Shown here piece after piece: positions 7,498 through 16,418 of a stretch of DNA of 64,000 nt; positions within the stretch are counted from its first letter, which is position 1; each line of letters starts with the position of its first letter. The translations under genes and the position numbers were made by a program. This DNA is from an uncultured Peptostreptococcaceae bacterium. Lineage in GTDB: Bacteria > Bacillota > Clostridia > Peptostreptococcales > Anaerovoracaceae. The notes under the pieces were generated by a model. The model did not search any database and was not told the DNA's origin. It worked only from the letters and a program-made list of their open reading frames with translations. The stretch spans positions 1 through 64,000 of the forward strand of contig CAJUQR010000007.1 of NCBI GenBank assembly GCA_910588185.1, in the 5' to 3' direction.

Positions 7498-9004
7498 CTA
7501 TATCTTCGGCTGCGGCTCTATCATATATGTCCAAAACCTCTTTTGAAGGCTTCTTATCAAGCAGTGTTACAACAACTGCACAGAACATTCCTGCAACAAA
7601 TCCAGGTAAAAGCTCATAAATGCCTGTAGGAGATGCAAGGAATAAATACCAAAGCACATCTACCGTAGCGCCTCCTATTATGCCTGCAATAGCTCCTTTA
7701 CTTGTAAATCTTCTCCAAAACAGTGACAAAAGTATAACCGGTCCAAATGATGATCCAAAGCCGCCCCATGCATTTCCTACCATATCCATTATAGCCTGTG
7801 CTCCTGCGCCTTTGCTGGAAGCTATAAAGTACGCAATCACTGCAACCACCATTACAACAGCTCTTCCAACCCACAATATTTCCTTATCGCCGGCGTTCTT
7901 GCGAAACATAGGTTTGTAAATATCTGATGTGAATGAGCTAGACGCAACAAGAAGCTGTGAATCCGCCGTAGACATTGAAGCCGCAATTATGGCTGCAAGT
8001 AACGCACCTGCAATAACTCCCGGGAACAACATTCTTGCAAATGCAATAAATATATTACTCTGTGCTCCTGATACCAACAACTCCTCTGCCAGCAACATTC
8101 TTCCTAAATAAGCTATTAAGCAGGTCGCTCCCAGAGAAAGTACAACCCATATTATTGCAACTGTTGCACTTTTCTTTATCATAGAAGGTTTTTCTATAGA
8201 CATAAAGCGTACCAATATGTGAGGCATTCCAAAATATCCAAGGCCCCATGCAAGACCTGACAAAATATCCTGCCAGCTCGAATTGAAAAGGCTGTCTCCA
8301 AATTCGCACACTACTGTCTGTCCGCTGGCTCCATCAACATAACTGTAAACTTGCGACAACAATCCCGTATCCAAATCCATGGTAAATACAATCACTACAG
8401 GAACTGCCAGTAAGGCTACTAAAATCAACAATCCTTGGAAAAAATCCGTCCAGCAAACAGCTTTAAATCCGCCTAAAAACGTATAAGCAATTATAATTAC
8501 CGCAAACACTGCCATAGCTGTGCTTTCTGACAATGACGGGAATATGGTGGTGAACACAGACGTCCCTGCTACAAATCCCGATGCTACATATATGGTGAAA
8601 CATACGAAAAATATTACTGCACAAAGTATCTGTAACACAGGACTCTGTGACGCAAATCTTCCCGATAAATACTGCGGTAAAGTGATTGCGTCGTTGGTCT
8701 CCTTTGAAAACTTTCTCAGCCTCTTAGCAACAAATATCCAGTTTGCAGCAGTACCAAGCGCAAGCCCTATTCCTATCCACATTTGGCCGAATCCAAATGC
8801 CAATATGCTTCCCGGCAGTCCCATTAAAAGCCACGCTGACATATCCGACGCCTGTGCCGACATTGCAGTTACCCAAGGTCCCATAGAACGTCCGCCTAAA
8901 AAATATTCTTTTTCTCCGCCACCTCTTTCTTTAATAAAGAAATATATTCCTATTACCAACACGATAATAAAATATAATATAAATGCTATAATCTCATAAT
9001 TCAT
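7490..9004 (-). CDS. putP: Sodium:proline symporter, SSS family
   Basis: Secondary transporter of the sodium:solute symporter family with about 13 membrane helices over 504 residues. The N-terminus (YFLGGRSMGPWVTAMSAQASDMSAWLLMG, split here as YFLGGRSMGPW and SAQASDMSAWL) contains the sodium and substrate-contacting residues of PutP, and TLPQYLSGRF follows helix 3. Proline is the best guess from overall PutP similarity and from the neighbouring ornithine cyclodeaminase-type gene, whose product would be proline; import or export direction is not visible. It lies 14 nt downstream of that gene and overlaps the decarboxylase start. Confidence 0.88.
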   Translation of the reverse strand: MNYEIIAFILYFIIVLVIGIYFFIKERGGGEKEYFLGGRSMGPWVTAMSAQASDMSAWLLMGLPGSILAFGFGQMWIGIGLALGTAANWIFVAKRLRKFSKETNDAITLPQYLSGRFASQSPVLQILCAVIFFVCFTIYVASGFVAGTSVFTTIFPSLSESTAMAVFAVIIIAYTFLGGFKAVCWTDFFQGLLILVALLAVPVVIVFTMDLDTGLLSQVYSYVDGASGQTVVCEFGDSLFNSSWQDILSGLAWGLGYFGMPHILVRFMSIEKPSMIKKSATVAIIWVVLSLGATCLIAYLGRMLLAEELLVSGAQSNIFIAFARMLFPGVIAGALLAAIIAASMSTADSQLLVASSSFTSDIYKPMFRKNAGDKEILWVGRAVVMVVAVIAYFIASSKGAGAQAIMDMVGNAWGGFGSSFGPVILLSLFWRRFTSKGAIAGIIGGATVDVLWYLFLASPTGIYELLPGFVAGMFCAVVVTLLDKKPSKEVLDIYDRAAAEDIDD

Positions 9005-9018
9005 AATTAATTCTCTTT

Positions 9019-10116
9019 CTATAACTTTAATCCATTGCTCAGATTTCTCATAAAATCCTGAACATTCGTAACAATACCTTTAGCAGCAAGGCTTCCTCTG
9101 TCGCCCAGTTTATTTGCCGCAAACTCAGAAGTGTCAACCATATAAAAATGTACCGGTCTTATGCTTCCGTCTTCTAAAACTCTATACGTAGGCGTCATAT
9201 TACCTGTCGCTATGGTATGAAGAACTGTCGCCATACCTATAACTGTAGTTGCCCTGCGTACATGCATTCTTATAGTATCCTGCCCTACATATGTGTGCTC
9301 AAAAACTTCCGGCAGAGGTCCGTCGTCTCTTATTGAACCGTTTAGAACAAATGGAACTTTATTTTTAACACAATTGTATATTATACCATTATCGATTTTT
9401 TCACCTTTTATAAAATCAGGAATCGATCCGTAAGTATTTATTGCATTGATAGTATCTAAATGATTGTAATGGCCCATAAAATGCAGCTTTTGATTCTTTA
9501 TGTCGCATCCAAGCGCAGTACCCAAATATCCTGCTTCAAGATCATGAGTTGCAAGGGCGTTTCCTGCCAGCAATGCCTGACAATATCCTTGAGCAATGAG
9601 CTCTCCCATAACACGTCTTGCTTCTACATCAAAACTGCACGCAGGGCCTAAAACCCAGACAACATAACCATTGTTTTCTTTTTCATATTTTAAAAGCTCT
9701 ACAAGATTCTCATAATCCTGAGTAAAGGAAGTCTCCCTGCTTCTGCTCTGGCGAAAAGCGAAAGTATTCTTTGTATCATCTTCCTCTTCTCTTTCCCAGC
9801 AGTCGTCGTGAACATATATGCCCTCAGAAGCATCTTCGCTTCTTCCTACAACTACGAGATCGCCTTCTTTTATATTTCTGAATTCTACTACTCTGATTTT
9901 TTCTCCGTCCCACACAGGAACTGCATCCATTCTGCTGTCTTCCGCCAAATGCCATTTGCCTTCTATTTTAAAATATTCGGGGAATATTGAAGTTGCGTGG
10001 AAGCCTTTCGGGGCAGCTTTAGCGCGGGGGGCTAAAACTAAATTCGCATCCGGCGCCTTGATGAATTTTTCTTGTGTAAAATCAGGTTCGATATACTTTG
10101 CTAATTTAAAACTCAT
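9019..10116 (-). CDS. Ornithine cyclodeaminase-type LOR/SDH-domain protein (TIGR00300 family)
   Basis: Member of the family first described as the LOR/SDH conserved domain and, in archaea and in the C-terminal half of cyanobacterial ArgZ/AgrE, shown to act as ornithine cyclodeaminase (ornithine to proline plus ammonia, with bound NAD). The 365-residue protein shows the N-terminal GFHATSIFPEY region and the VVWVLGPACSFD nucleotide-binding segment. I set the start at 10116, where AGAGG lies 8 nt upstream, rather than at the in-frame ATG at 10146. First gene of an operon with the proline symporter and the decarboxylase; a palindrome at 10177-10194 lies just before its promoter. Confidence 0.85.
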   Translation of the reverse strand: MSFKLAKYIEPDFTQEKFIKAPDANLVLAPRAKAAPKGFHATSIFPEYFKIEGKWHLAEDSRMDAVPVWDGEKIRVVEFRNIKEGDLVVVGRSEDASEGIYVHDDCWEREEEDDTKNTFAFRQSRSRETSFTQDYENLVELLKYEKENNGYVVWVLGPACSFDVEARRVMGELIAQGYCQALLAGNALATHDLEAGYLGTALGCDIKNQKLHFMGHYNHLDTINAINTYGSIPDFIKGEKIDNGIIYNCVKNKVPFVLNGSIRDDGPLPEVFEHTYVGQDTIRMHVRRATTVIGMATVLHTIATGNMTPTYRVLEDGSIRPVHFYMVDTSEFAANKLGDRGSLAAKGIVTNVQDFMRNLSNGLKL

Positions 10117-10176
10117 TTTCTTTTCCTCTCTTCCTTTTGACTTCATTATTGTAGCACAATCAAAACTAGAATGAAA

Positions 10177-10194
10177 TACAGAATTTATTCTGTA
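10177..10194. promoter_or_regulatory. Candidate operator of the adjacent TetR regulator
   Basis: Perfect palindrome TACAGAAT-TT-ATTCTGTA between the divergent tetR gene and the OCD-type operon. On the minus strand a TACAAT -10 candidate lies about 30 nt downstream of it. Position and symmetry fit a TetR-family operator; binding is inferred. Confidence 0.55.
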
Positions 10195-10321
10195 CTTTTT
10201 TTAATAAATATCTATAATATATTTGATATAATTATTGAAATTTAATAATTTATTTGTTATACTTAATTCTATACTAAAAATTGTATTAAAAAATAAACAT
10301 ATTTTTTTCGAGGTATATATT

Positions 10322-10906
10322 ATGAAAAAGAAATCATCAAGAAATACAAAAGGTAAAATAGTTTCTGCCGCTTGGCAACTATTTTATCAACAAGGATATG
10401 ATGATACCACTATCGAAGAAATCGTAGATGTTTCAGGAACATCAAAAGGTTCGTTTTATCACTATTTTGAGGGGAAAGACGCTTTGCTCAGCTCTCTTTC
10501 TTATCTATTCGATGAAAAATATGAAGAACTATTGGAAGTTATGGATCCTGACTTATCACCAATAGACAAACTTATATATCTAAATCAGGAACTATTCCTT
10601 ATGATAGAAAATACAGTATCCGTAGATTTGCTATGCCGACTGTTTTCATCGCAGCTTATAACAAAGGGGGAGAGGCATTTACTTGATACAAACAGAACTT
10701 ATTACAAACTGCTTAGGCAAATCGCCATAGAAGGTCAGCAAGACGGCTCTTTCAGAGAAGAGCTTTCTATAAATGATATAACAAAGGCCTACGCTGTATT
10801 TGAGCGAGGCCTAATGTATGACTGGTGTCTATGTAATGGCAACTATTCATTATGCCAATATTCAGCAACCATGCTGCCGCTGTTTTTAAAGGGATTTTGC
10901 AAATAA
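10322..10906 (+). CDS. TetR/AcrR-family transcriptional regulator
   Basis: 194-residue regulator with a classical N-terminal TetR helix-turn-helix (residues about 12-58: IVSAAWQLFYQQGYDDTTI then VSGTSKGSFYHYFEGKDALL). The C-terminal ligand domain gives no clue to the effector. The ATG at 10322 has GAGGT 9 nt upstream; upstream in-frame ATGs have no ribosome binding site. It is divergent from the OCD-putP-decarboxylase operon and is the likely local regulator of it. Its 3' end overlaps the end of the convergent glycerate kinase gene by 21 nt. Confidence 0.9.
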   Translation: MKKKSSRNTKGKIVSAAWQLFYQQGYDDTTIEEIVDVSGTSKGSFYHYFEGKDALLSSLSYLFDEKYEELLEVMDPDLSPIDKLIYLNQELFLMIENTVSVDLLCRLFSSQLITKGERHLLDTNRTYYKLLRQIAIEGQQDGSFREELSINDITKAYAVFERGLMYDWCLCNGNYSLCQYSATMLPLFLKGFCK

Positions 10907-12025
10907 AACAGTTCGTAAAATATTATCTACAGTTAATGACAGGTTCTCCTCACTGTGATAACGGCTCACTTCCAAATCCTGAGGAAGCCTGTTTATAGAA
11001 AATATAGCAGTAATCCCCTCATCATAAGCTTTATCTAAATCCTCATCATATCCGCCGGCAACTACTATAACCGGTACAAACTGCTTCTTAGCTCTTCTGG
11101 CAACACCTATAACAACCTTGCCACGCAGAGACTGAGAGTCCATCTTACCCTCACCAGTAAAAACCACATCTGCATCCTCTATCATATTATCAAAGCCTAC
11201 TGTATTCAGAACCGTTTCAATTCCCATCTGCAAATCAGAATTAAAAAATGCTACCATGCCGCTTCCACAGCCTCCTGCTGCTCCTCCTCCGGGTATGTTT
11301 TTTACATCTATATCCAAACTCTTCTCAATAACTTTGCTTATAGAAACGAGCCCATTATCTAAAATTTCAACAGTCCTTTCGTCTGCACCTTTTTGAGGGG
11401 CAAATATGTATGCCGCGCCGTTTTTTCCATAGAGAGGATTATCAATATCACACATTGTAACGATTTCCACGTTATCCAGAGCTTTATTCTTTGTGCTCAC
11501 ATCTATATGAACTACTTCTTCAAGATTTCCGCCAACAGGTACAAACTCTTTACCTGCCTTATCATAAAATTTTATTCCTATAGCTGCTGCCGCACCACAG
11601 CCTGCATCATTGGTGCAAGAACCGCCAAGTCCTACGATTATCTTTTGGCAACCTTTATTTGCAGCATCAAGAATAAGCTCTCCAAGACCAAAAGTTGTAG
11701 TCTTCATTGGGTCTTTTCTATCCTCCACAAGAGGAAGACCGCAACAAGCTGCCATCTCTATTACAGCTGTTTTGCCGTCTGCCAATATACCATATGATGC
11801 AGACATCTTCTCAGAATATGGATTATTTACTTCACACCAAATTCTTTCTCCTCCTAAAGCCGAAAGAAAACAATCTACGCTTCCTTCTCCTCCGTCAGCT
11901 ACCGGGACAGAAATCACCTTGCATGAAGGGAAACGAGCATTTATGCGCTCCTTGATTATCTCACATATTTTTATAGATGAAAGGGTTCCTTTAAAGGAAT
12001 CAGGAATTAAAACTGCTTTTTTCAT
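10886..12025 (-). CDS. glxK: Glycerate kinase, GlxK/GarK type
   Basis: ATP-dependent phosphorylation of glycerate to a phosphoglycerate, feeding lower glycolysis. The 379-residue protein has the hallmark blocks of the family: IPDSFKGTLSS at 7-17, PVADGGEGSVD at 41-51, IVGLGGSCTNDAGCG near 126-140, and FTGEGKMDSQS toward the C-terminus. Length matches the family. It is one base past the larA fragment stop (12027) and probably in one transcript with it and with pepD. Confidence 0.95.
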   Translation of the reverse strand: MKKAVLIPDSFKGTLSSIKICEIIKERINARFPSCKVISVPVADGGEGSVDCFLSALGGERIWCEVNNPYSEKMSASYGILADGKTAVIEMAACCGLPLVEDRKDPMKTTTFGLGELILDAANKGCQKIIVGLGGSCTNDAGCGAAAAIGIKFYDKAGKEFVPVGGNLEEVVHIDVSTKNKALDNVEIVTMCDIDNPLYGKNGAAYIFAPQKGADERTVEILDNGLVSISKVIEKSLDIDVKNIPGGGAAGGCGSGMVAFFNSDLQMGIETVLNTVGFDNMIEDADVVFTGEGKMDSQSLRGKVVIGVARRAKKQFVPVIVVAGGYDEDLDKAYDEGITAIFSINRLPQDLEVSRYHSEENLSLTVDNILRTVLFAKSL

Positions 12026-12026
12026 T

Positions 12027-13285
12027 CTACAGTTCCTCCTCAGATACGATTACCGAAACTCCGTCAGGTATGGCTGTAACCTTTGCTTTTTCATTATTTA
12101 AAAGTTTTTTCGCTATGCTTAAGGCTTCTTCTATGGAATGTGCCGGGGTCATATGAAGATTTTTCACTATTTGGTCAGGCGCATCAGATATATAAATCAC
12201 ATGAGCTTTTTTAAGTACTCTTATAAAAATCTGAGTCTGCCATTGGTCAGGCGCTGTCTCATAGCGTTTGCGTTTCATAAATTCAGCTAACGTTTTTTCC
12301 ATATCTGCCTCATCTGCCATCTGATGATAAAATGCATCTCCTCCAATACCATCATTGGATTTGGCAATCATTATTATAATGCCGTCATACCCTTAACTGC
12401 CTGATATATATTTTGATCTAGCGGGTAACCGCCGTTAGTTGATATGACAATATCAGCGTCAACAGGTTTCACTTGACACAAAGACTTGAGAAATTCACAT
12501 CCTTTTTCATGCGCATATTCCAAATCTCCGGAAACAGCATATATAATATCTTTATCCGAGTTGATTACAACATTAACTATATAAGCGAGATTGGCTTTCC
12601 GTGCAGCCCATACCATGTCTTTATGTATTGGGTTTCCTTCGATAACTCCAGTCCTGGCTTTTTCGTGTGCAATAAACTCTGAACAATGATTGCTCAAAAC
12701 AGTGTCTCTGCCTGCAATTCCCGGCAATACGCTTTTACGTCCTCCTGAAAATCCAGCAAAAAAGTGTGGTTCGATAAAACCTTCTGCCACTAAAAGATCT
12801 GCCTCCGTAGCAAATTTATTGATTATACACTGTCCGCCGGAAGGAAGAACCCCTATGTCTATAAGATTATCCTCATCGTCGCAATCGTGGATATAAATTT
12901 TTTCTTTTCCTACGATTTCTTCACCAAATTTATTAACGAGTTCTTGCCTTGTAGTCTCACGGTGGCATCCTGTTGCAATTAAAATAGTAATATCGGCTTT
13001 AGGATTGCCCTTGCGTATCTCATCAAGCATAAGTGGAATTATAACTTTGCTCGGTACCGGTCTAGTATGATCACTGGCAATTATGACAACCTTATCTTTT
13101 CCCTTTGCCATATCCGAAAGGCGCTCTGTTCCAATAGGGTTTGCCATTGCTTCCCTTACAAGCTCTGATTGACTTTTAACTGCTTTATAATCATGCATTG
13201 AACCAGTGATTACACCGGCAAGAGATTCTTCCTGCATCTGATATGATAATTTATCTTTGCCATATGGAAAAAACAGCTCAGGCAT
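12027..13285 (-). pseudogene. larA: Lactate racemase LarA, split by a small deletion
   Basis: Two adjacent reading frames (13285-12374, 303 aa; 12371-12027, 114 aa) together match one nickel-pincer lactate racemase-like protein of about 425 residues. The first piece has, at the same numbering as L. plantarum LarA, Asp72, Arg75, His108, His174, Lys184 (pincer attachment), His200 (nickel ligand), Gln295 and Lys298; it ends at residue 303. Family members continue after the MTA at 300-302 with about 12 residues of an AEAT-type, glycine-containing segment before the (M)IAKSNDG motif that begins the second piece. The DNA reads MTA, Leu, TAA, TAA, so a stretch of about 35 bp seems deleted with a frameshift. 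The substrate of the intact gene is uncertain because LarA homologues act on several 2-hydroxyacids. Confidence 0.85.
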
Positions 13286-13319
13286 AAAGCCACCTCCTCA
13301 TATTATTCTCACCATCAAT

Positions 13320-14768
13320 CTAACACATCTTCTTAAGCATTAAATTGAGAAGCTTCCAGAAAGGTTCAACAGATTCTAAATCAAGATACTCATAAGGCGT
13401 ATGCGCACCTTTGCTCAACGGAGCTATTGCTACTATATCCATATCAGGAATCTCTCCCAGTATAATTCCTGTTTCAGCACAAGCATTTTCCTTTTCAACT
13501 TGCAAAATTTTACCTGTAAGCTCTGTATAAGCTTCATTGCAGATTTTTTGCAAATCTGAATCTTTACGATAAGGCCATCCTGCGAATCTGTCGGTAACAT
13601 CAAGTTCTGCCCCGATAAGGTCTGCTAATATTTCTATTCTGTCAACCAATTCATCTCTTACGGCATCTCCGGGAGCTCTTACCATCATATCCATTTCGAC
13701 ACTGTTTTCTTTAAAAGCAACCTCTATTGTATTATTGGAGCATAAAATTGTTTCTTTTTCCTCCCAATCTCTTTTGGTCACTCCAAAAGGCATCATATAC
13801 AGCATTCTCTGCAGGCGCTCAGATGATTTGTCATCAAGCATCTCCTGATACTTTTCGCCATTATATTTATCCAAAGTAATAACAAGATCCTTTTCCGGAT
13901 TCTCATATTCACTGCATATTTCAAATTTTATCTTTTCAAAAACTTCTTTTGCAAAGCTGATATTCTCCTCTTTCACAGCAATAACTGCCTTCATCTCAGG
14001 AGCAATACCGCTGAGCCTATCGCTCTTGGTATACACAATATTAAAGGGAACTTTCTTTACCATCTGGCACATAATCCTGCCCATAGCCACAATGGCGCTA
14101 ATTCTGCCGGAATCAATCATAAGTCCGCCATGGCCGCCTAAAAGACCTTCTATTGAAATTTCCATCAATTCTCCGACAACCGGAACCTCGCAAACCGGAA
14201 GCTTTAACAGGCAGCATGCTGCTCCTGCGGTTGAAACACACATTGTATCAGGGTCACCACAATCCATGTTCATCATTCTGCGTGCACTTATTTTAGAGAA
14301 ATCAACTTCTCTGATTCCTGTTAGACCTACTTCTTCACGAACGGTGAACAGCATTTCAAGCGGCGGATGTATGACACTGTCATCTTCCATAAGTGCAAGC
14401 ATATACATCATGCCTACCGCATTATCAGCACCAAGTGTCGTTCCGTCAGCATACAAATAACGATCTTCAACAAGTTTAAGACTAATAGGGTCTTTAAGAA
14501 AATCGTGATTAGACGTTTCGACTTTTGCCGGAACCATATCCATATGAGCTTGTATCAAGAAAGGCTCTGAATCTTCATATCCAGGAGTAGCATCTACATA
14601 AACAAGAAGATTGCCTGCCTCATCTTCAAAATATTTATGATTGTGTTTTTCAGCAAAATCTTTTATATATGCGCATACTTTCTCCTCATGTCCTGAAGGA
14701 TGAGGAATAGCACATATGTTTAAAAAATGTTTTAAAACATGTTTAGGTCCAAATTTTTCTAAATTCAT
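13320..14768 (-). CDS. pepD: Aminoacyl-histidine dipeptidase (M20 peptidase PepD)
   Basis: Cytoplasmic zinc dipeptidase that splits carnosine-like and other dipeptides. The 482-residue protein has the PepD pattern: IPHPSGHEEKV near residue 20, the first metal-binding motif QAHMDMVP, the TTLGADNAVG motif with the bridging Asp, FTVREEVGLTG with the general base Glu, MNMDCGD, and a final His in SKGAHTPYE. The start at 14768 follows GGAGG by 6-7 nt; 18 further codons upstream would lie in the preceding terminator hairpin. It sits directly after the oligopeptide transporter operon, fitting cleavage of imported peptides. Confidence 0.93.
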   Translation of the reverse strand: MNLEKFGPKHVLKHFLNICAIPHPSGHEEKVCAYIKDFAEKHNHKYFEDEAGNLLVYVDATPGYEDSEPFLIQAHMDMVPAKVETSNHDFLKDPISLKLVEDRYLYADGTTLGADNAVGMMYMLALMEDDSVIHPPLEMLFTVREEVGLTGIREVDFSKISARRMMNMDCGDPDTMCVSTAGAACCLLKLPVCEVPVVGELMEISIEGLLGGHGGLMIDSGRISAIVAMGRIMCQMVKKVPFNIVYTKSDRLSGIAPEMKAVIAVKEENISFAKEVFEKIKFEICSEYENPEKDLVITLDKYNGEKYQEMLDDKSSERLQRMLYMMPFGVTKRDWEEKETILCSNNTIEVAFKENSVEMDMMVRAPGDAVRDELVDRIEILADLIGAELDVTDRFAGWPYRKDSDLQKICNEAYTELTGKILQVEKENACAETGIILGEIPDMDIVAIAPLSKGAHTPYEYLDLESVEPFWKLLNLMLKKMC

Positions 14769-14785
14769 GTCGTAACCTCCAAATG

Positions 14786-14822
14786 ATAAAAAATGTGCGG
14801 CCGCAAAATTGCAAGGCCGCAC
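14786..14822 (-). terminator. Terminator of the oligopeptide transporter operon
   Basis: GC-rich stem GTGCGGCC / GGCCGCAC (14795-14802 with 14815-14822), loop of 12 nt, then ATTTTTTAT on the minus strand. It lies 23 bp after the binding-protein gene and only 18 bp before the pepD start. Confidence 0.9.
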
Positions 14823-14844
14823 TTAAATAGTTTATATAAGCCTA

Positions 14845-16371
14845 TTATTTGAAGCTCCATTCATAGAAATAATATGGATGAACTGTTGAGTCATGTACAA
14901 CGCCATCAACTCTGTCATTGTTCCAAGCATATATCAATTCATGATGGAAAATAGGAATTGAAGGACATAAGTCAACAATATAAGCAATCAATTCTTTGTA
15001 AAGCGCTTCACGTTTAGTCTGATCTGCTTCACTTTCTGCCTTTGCAAACATTTCATCAATCCATGGATCACTCAGCTGTGAGAAGTTATTTCCGCCAATA
15101 CCGGATGTAGCATAGTGGCATACATTGTATGAGAAGTCCGCACGATATGACAGAGACTGAGTCATCATAGCAAAGTTTCCGCTTTCTGCATCTTCGTCAG
15201 GAGTTGAAGTATTGTGAAGTTCAATCTTAACGCCAATGTCTGCTAAGTTCTGCTGATAAATCTGAGCAGCCTTTTCAAAATATGTTCCGCCCATTACATC
15301 AAGAACTATACCGTAATCCGAGAAATCCAATCCATTAGGATATCCTGCTTCTGCTAACAATTCTTTTGCCTTATCAGGATTATATGAGAAATCTGTTGCA
15401 TCGCCGAAGTCAACGCCGAAGCAGTTTACATCACTGGCCTGAAGACGAGCAGGCTTAGCAGCTCCTTCATAAGCTACGTCAATTATGCTCTGCTTATCAC
15501 AAGCATAGCTTAATGCCTGACGTACAAGTTTATTATCTAAAGGTTTAACCTTAACATTTATAGAGAAACATGCAGTCTTAAGAGTTTGAACTCTTTCAAC
15601 CTTAAACTGATCGTTTCCCTCTATAGTTGAAAGCTGTGTAGGTTCAACTCTCATTATATCAATTTCACCTGTTTCAAGCTGAACTGCAGCAGTTGAAGTA
15701 TCTCCAACATAGCGAAGTTCAATGTTCTTGATATTAGCAGGTCCTAAACGATAATCTTCAAAACGTTTAAGTTGTGCAGCAGTAGCAAAATCAATGGAAA
15801 CTAATTCGTAAGGGCCTGTTCCGCAAGCCTTATCATTAAATTTACCATCACTTTCAGTTACGAATTTTTCACTGAGAATTGGAATTTCATTAGTATAAAC
15901 CAAGAACAGCGGTGTAACTTTGTTTAAAGTAAATTTAACTGTATTTTCATCAACAGTCTCAACACTTTTAATCATTTCAACGAAGTTTTTCTTTGCTGCT
16001 GTCTCCATAAAACGATTGAAAGAAAATACTACGTCGGAAGCTTTCATAACTTCTCCGTTATGGAATTTTGCGTCTTTAACCAAGTTGAAAGTATACTCAA
16101 GACCGTCATCGCTGATTTCCCAGTCTTCAGCAAGACAAGGTTTTACAGTTCCGTCATCCTGTGTAACTGCCAAAGTTTCATAAACCTGGTCAAACACAGC
16201 CTGGTCAGAGTTTGCGGTTGTTTCATACGGAATAAGAGTATTGAAGATATCAGGTGTATAAACTACAACTGCATCGTCTTCACTCTTATTGCTTTTACTT
16301 CCGCCACCGCATGCTGTAAATAAGCTTACAACCATAACGATGACCAAAAGCAGAGCGACTTTCTTTTTCAT
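14845..16371 (-). CDS. ABC transporter substrate-binding lipoprotein, family 5 (peptide)
   Basis: Extracytoplasmic binding protein of the Opp/Dpp class. A lipoprotein signal (MKKKVALLLVIVMVVSLFTA) ends in Cys21, followed by a Gly/Ser linker. The 508-residue mature body shows SBP_bac_5 features such as YTFNLVKDAKFHNGEVMKA and TGPYELVS. It is the last gene of the operon, 47 nt after the second ATPase gene, an order found where the binding protein must be made at its own level. Peptide specificity cannot be predicted; nickel or dipeptides are alternatives within the family. Confidence 0.92.
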   Translation of the reverse strand: MKKKVALLLVIVMVVSLFTACGGGSKSNKSEDDAVVVYTPDIFNTLIPYETTANSDQAVFDQVYETLAVTQDDGTVKPCLAEDWEISDDGLEYTFNLVKDAKFHNGEVMKASDVVFSFNRFMETAAKKNFVEMIKSVETVDENTVKFTLNKVTPLFLVYTNEIPILSEKFVTESDGKFNDKACGTGPYELVSIDFATAAQLKRFEDYRLGPANIKNIELRYVGDTSTAAVQLETGEIDIMRVEPTQLSTIEGNDQFKVERVQTLKTACFSINVKVKPLDNKLVRQALSYACDKQSIIDVAYEGAAKPARLQASDVNCFGVDFGDATDFSYNPDKAKELLAEAGYPNGLDFSDYGIVLDVMGGTYFEKAAQIYQQNLADIGVKIELHNTSTPDEDAESGNFAMMTQSLSYRADFSYNVCHYATSGIGGNNFSQLSDPWIDEMFAKAESEADQTKREALYKELIAYIVDLCPSIPIFHHELIYAWNNDRVDGVVHDSTVHPYYFYEWSFK

Positions 16372-16418
16372 TACTATTCCCTCCTAGTTTTTAATTATAT
16401 AACATTAAATTGTTACCA

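Noticed and set aside
12027..13285. Two separate intact larA-like genes
   Set aside because: The second frame begins inside the conserved core and lacks its first residues; the two pieces join into one family-length protein.
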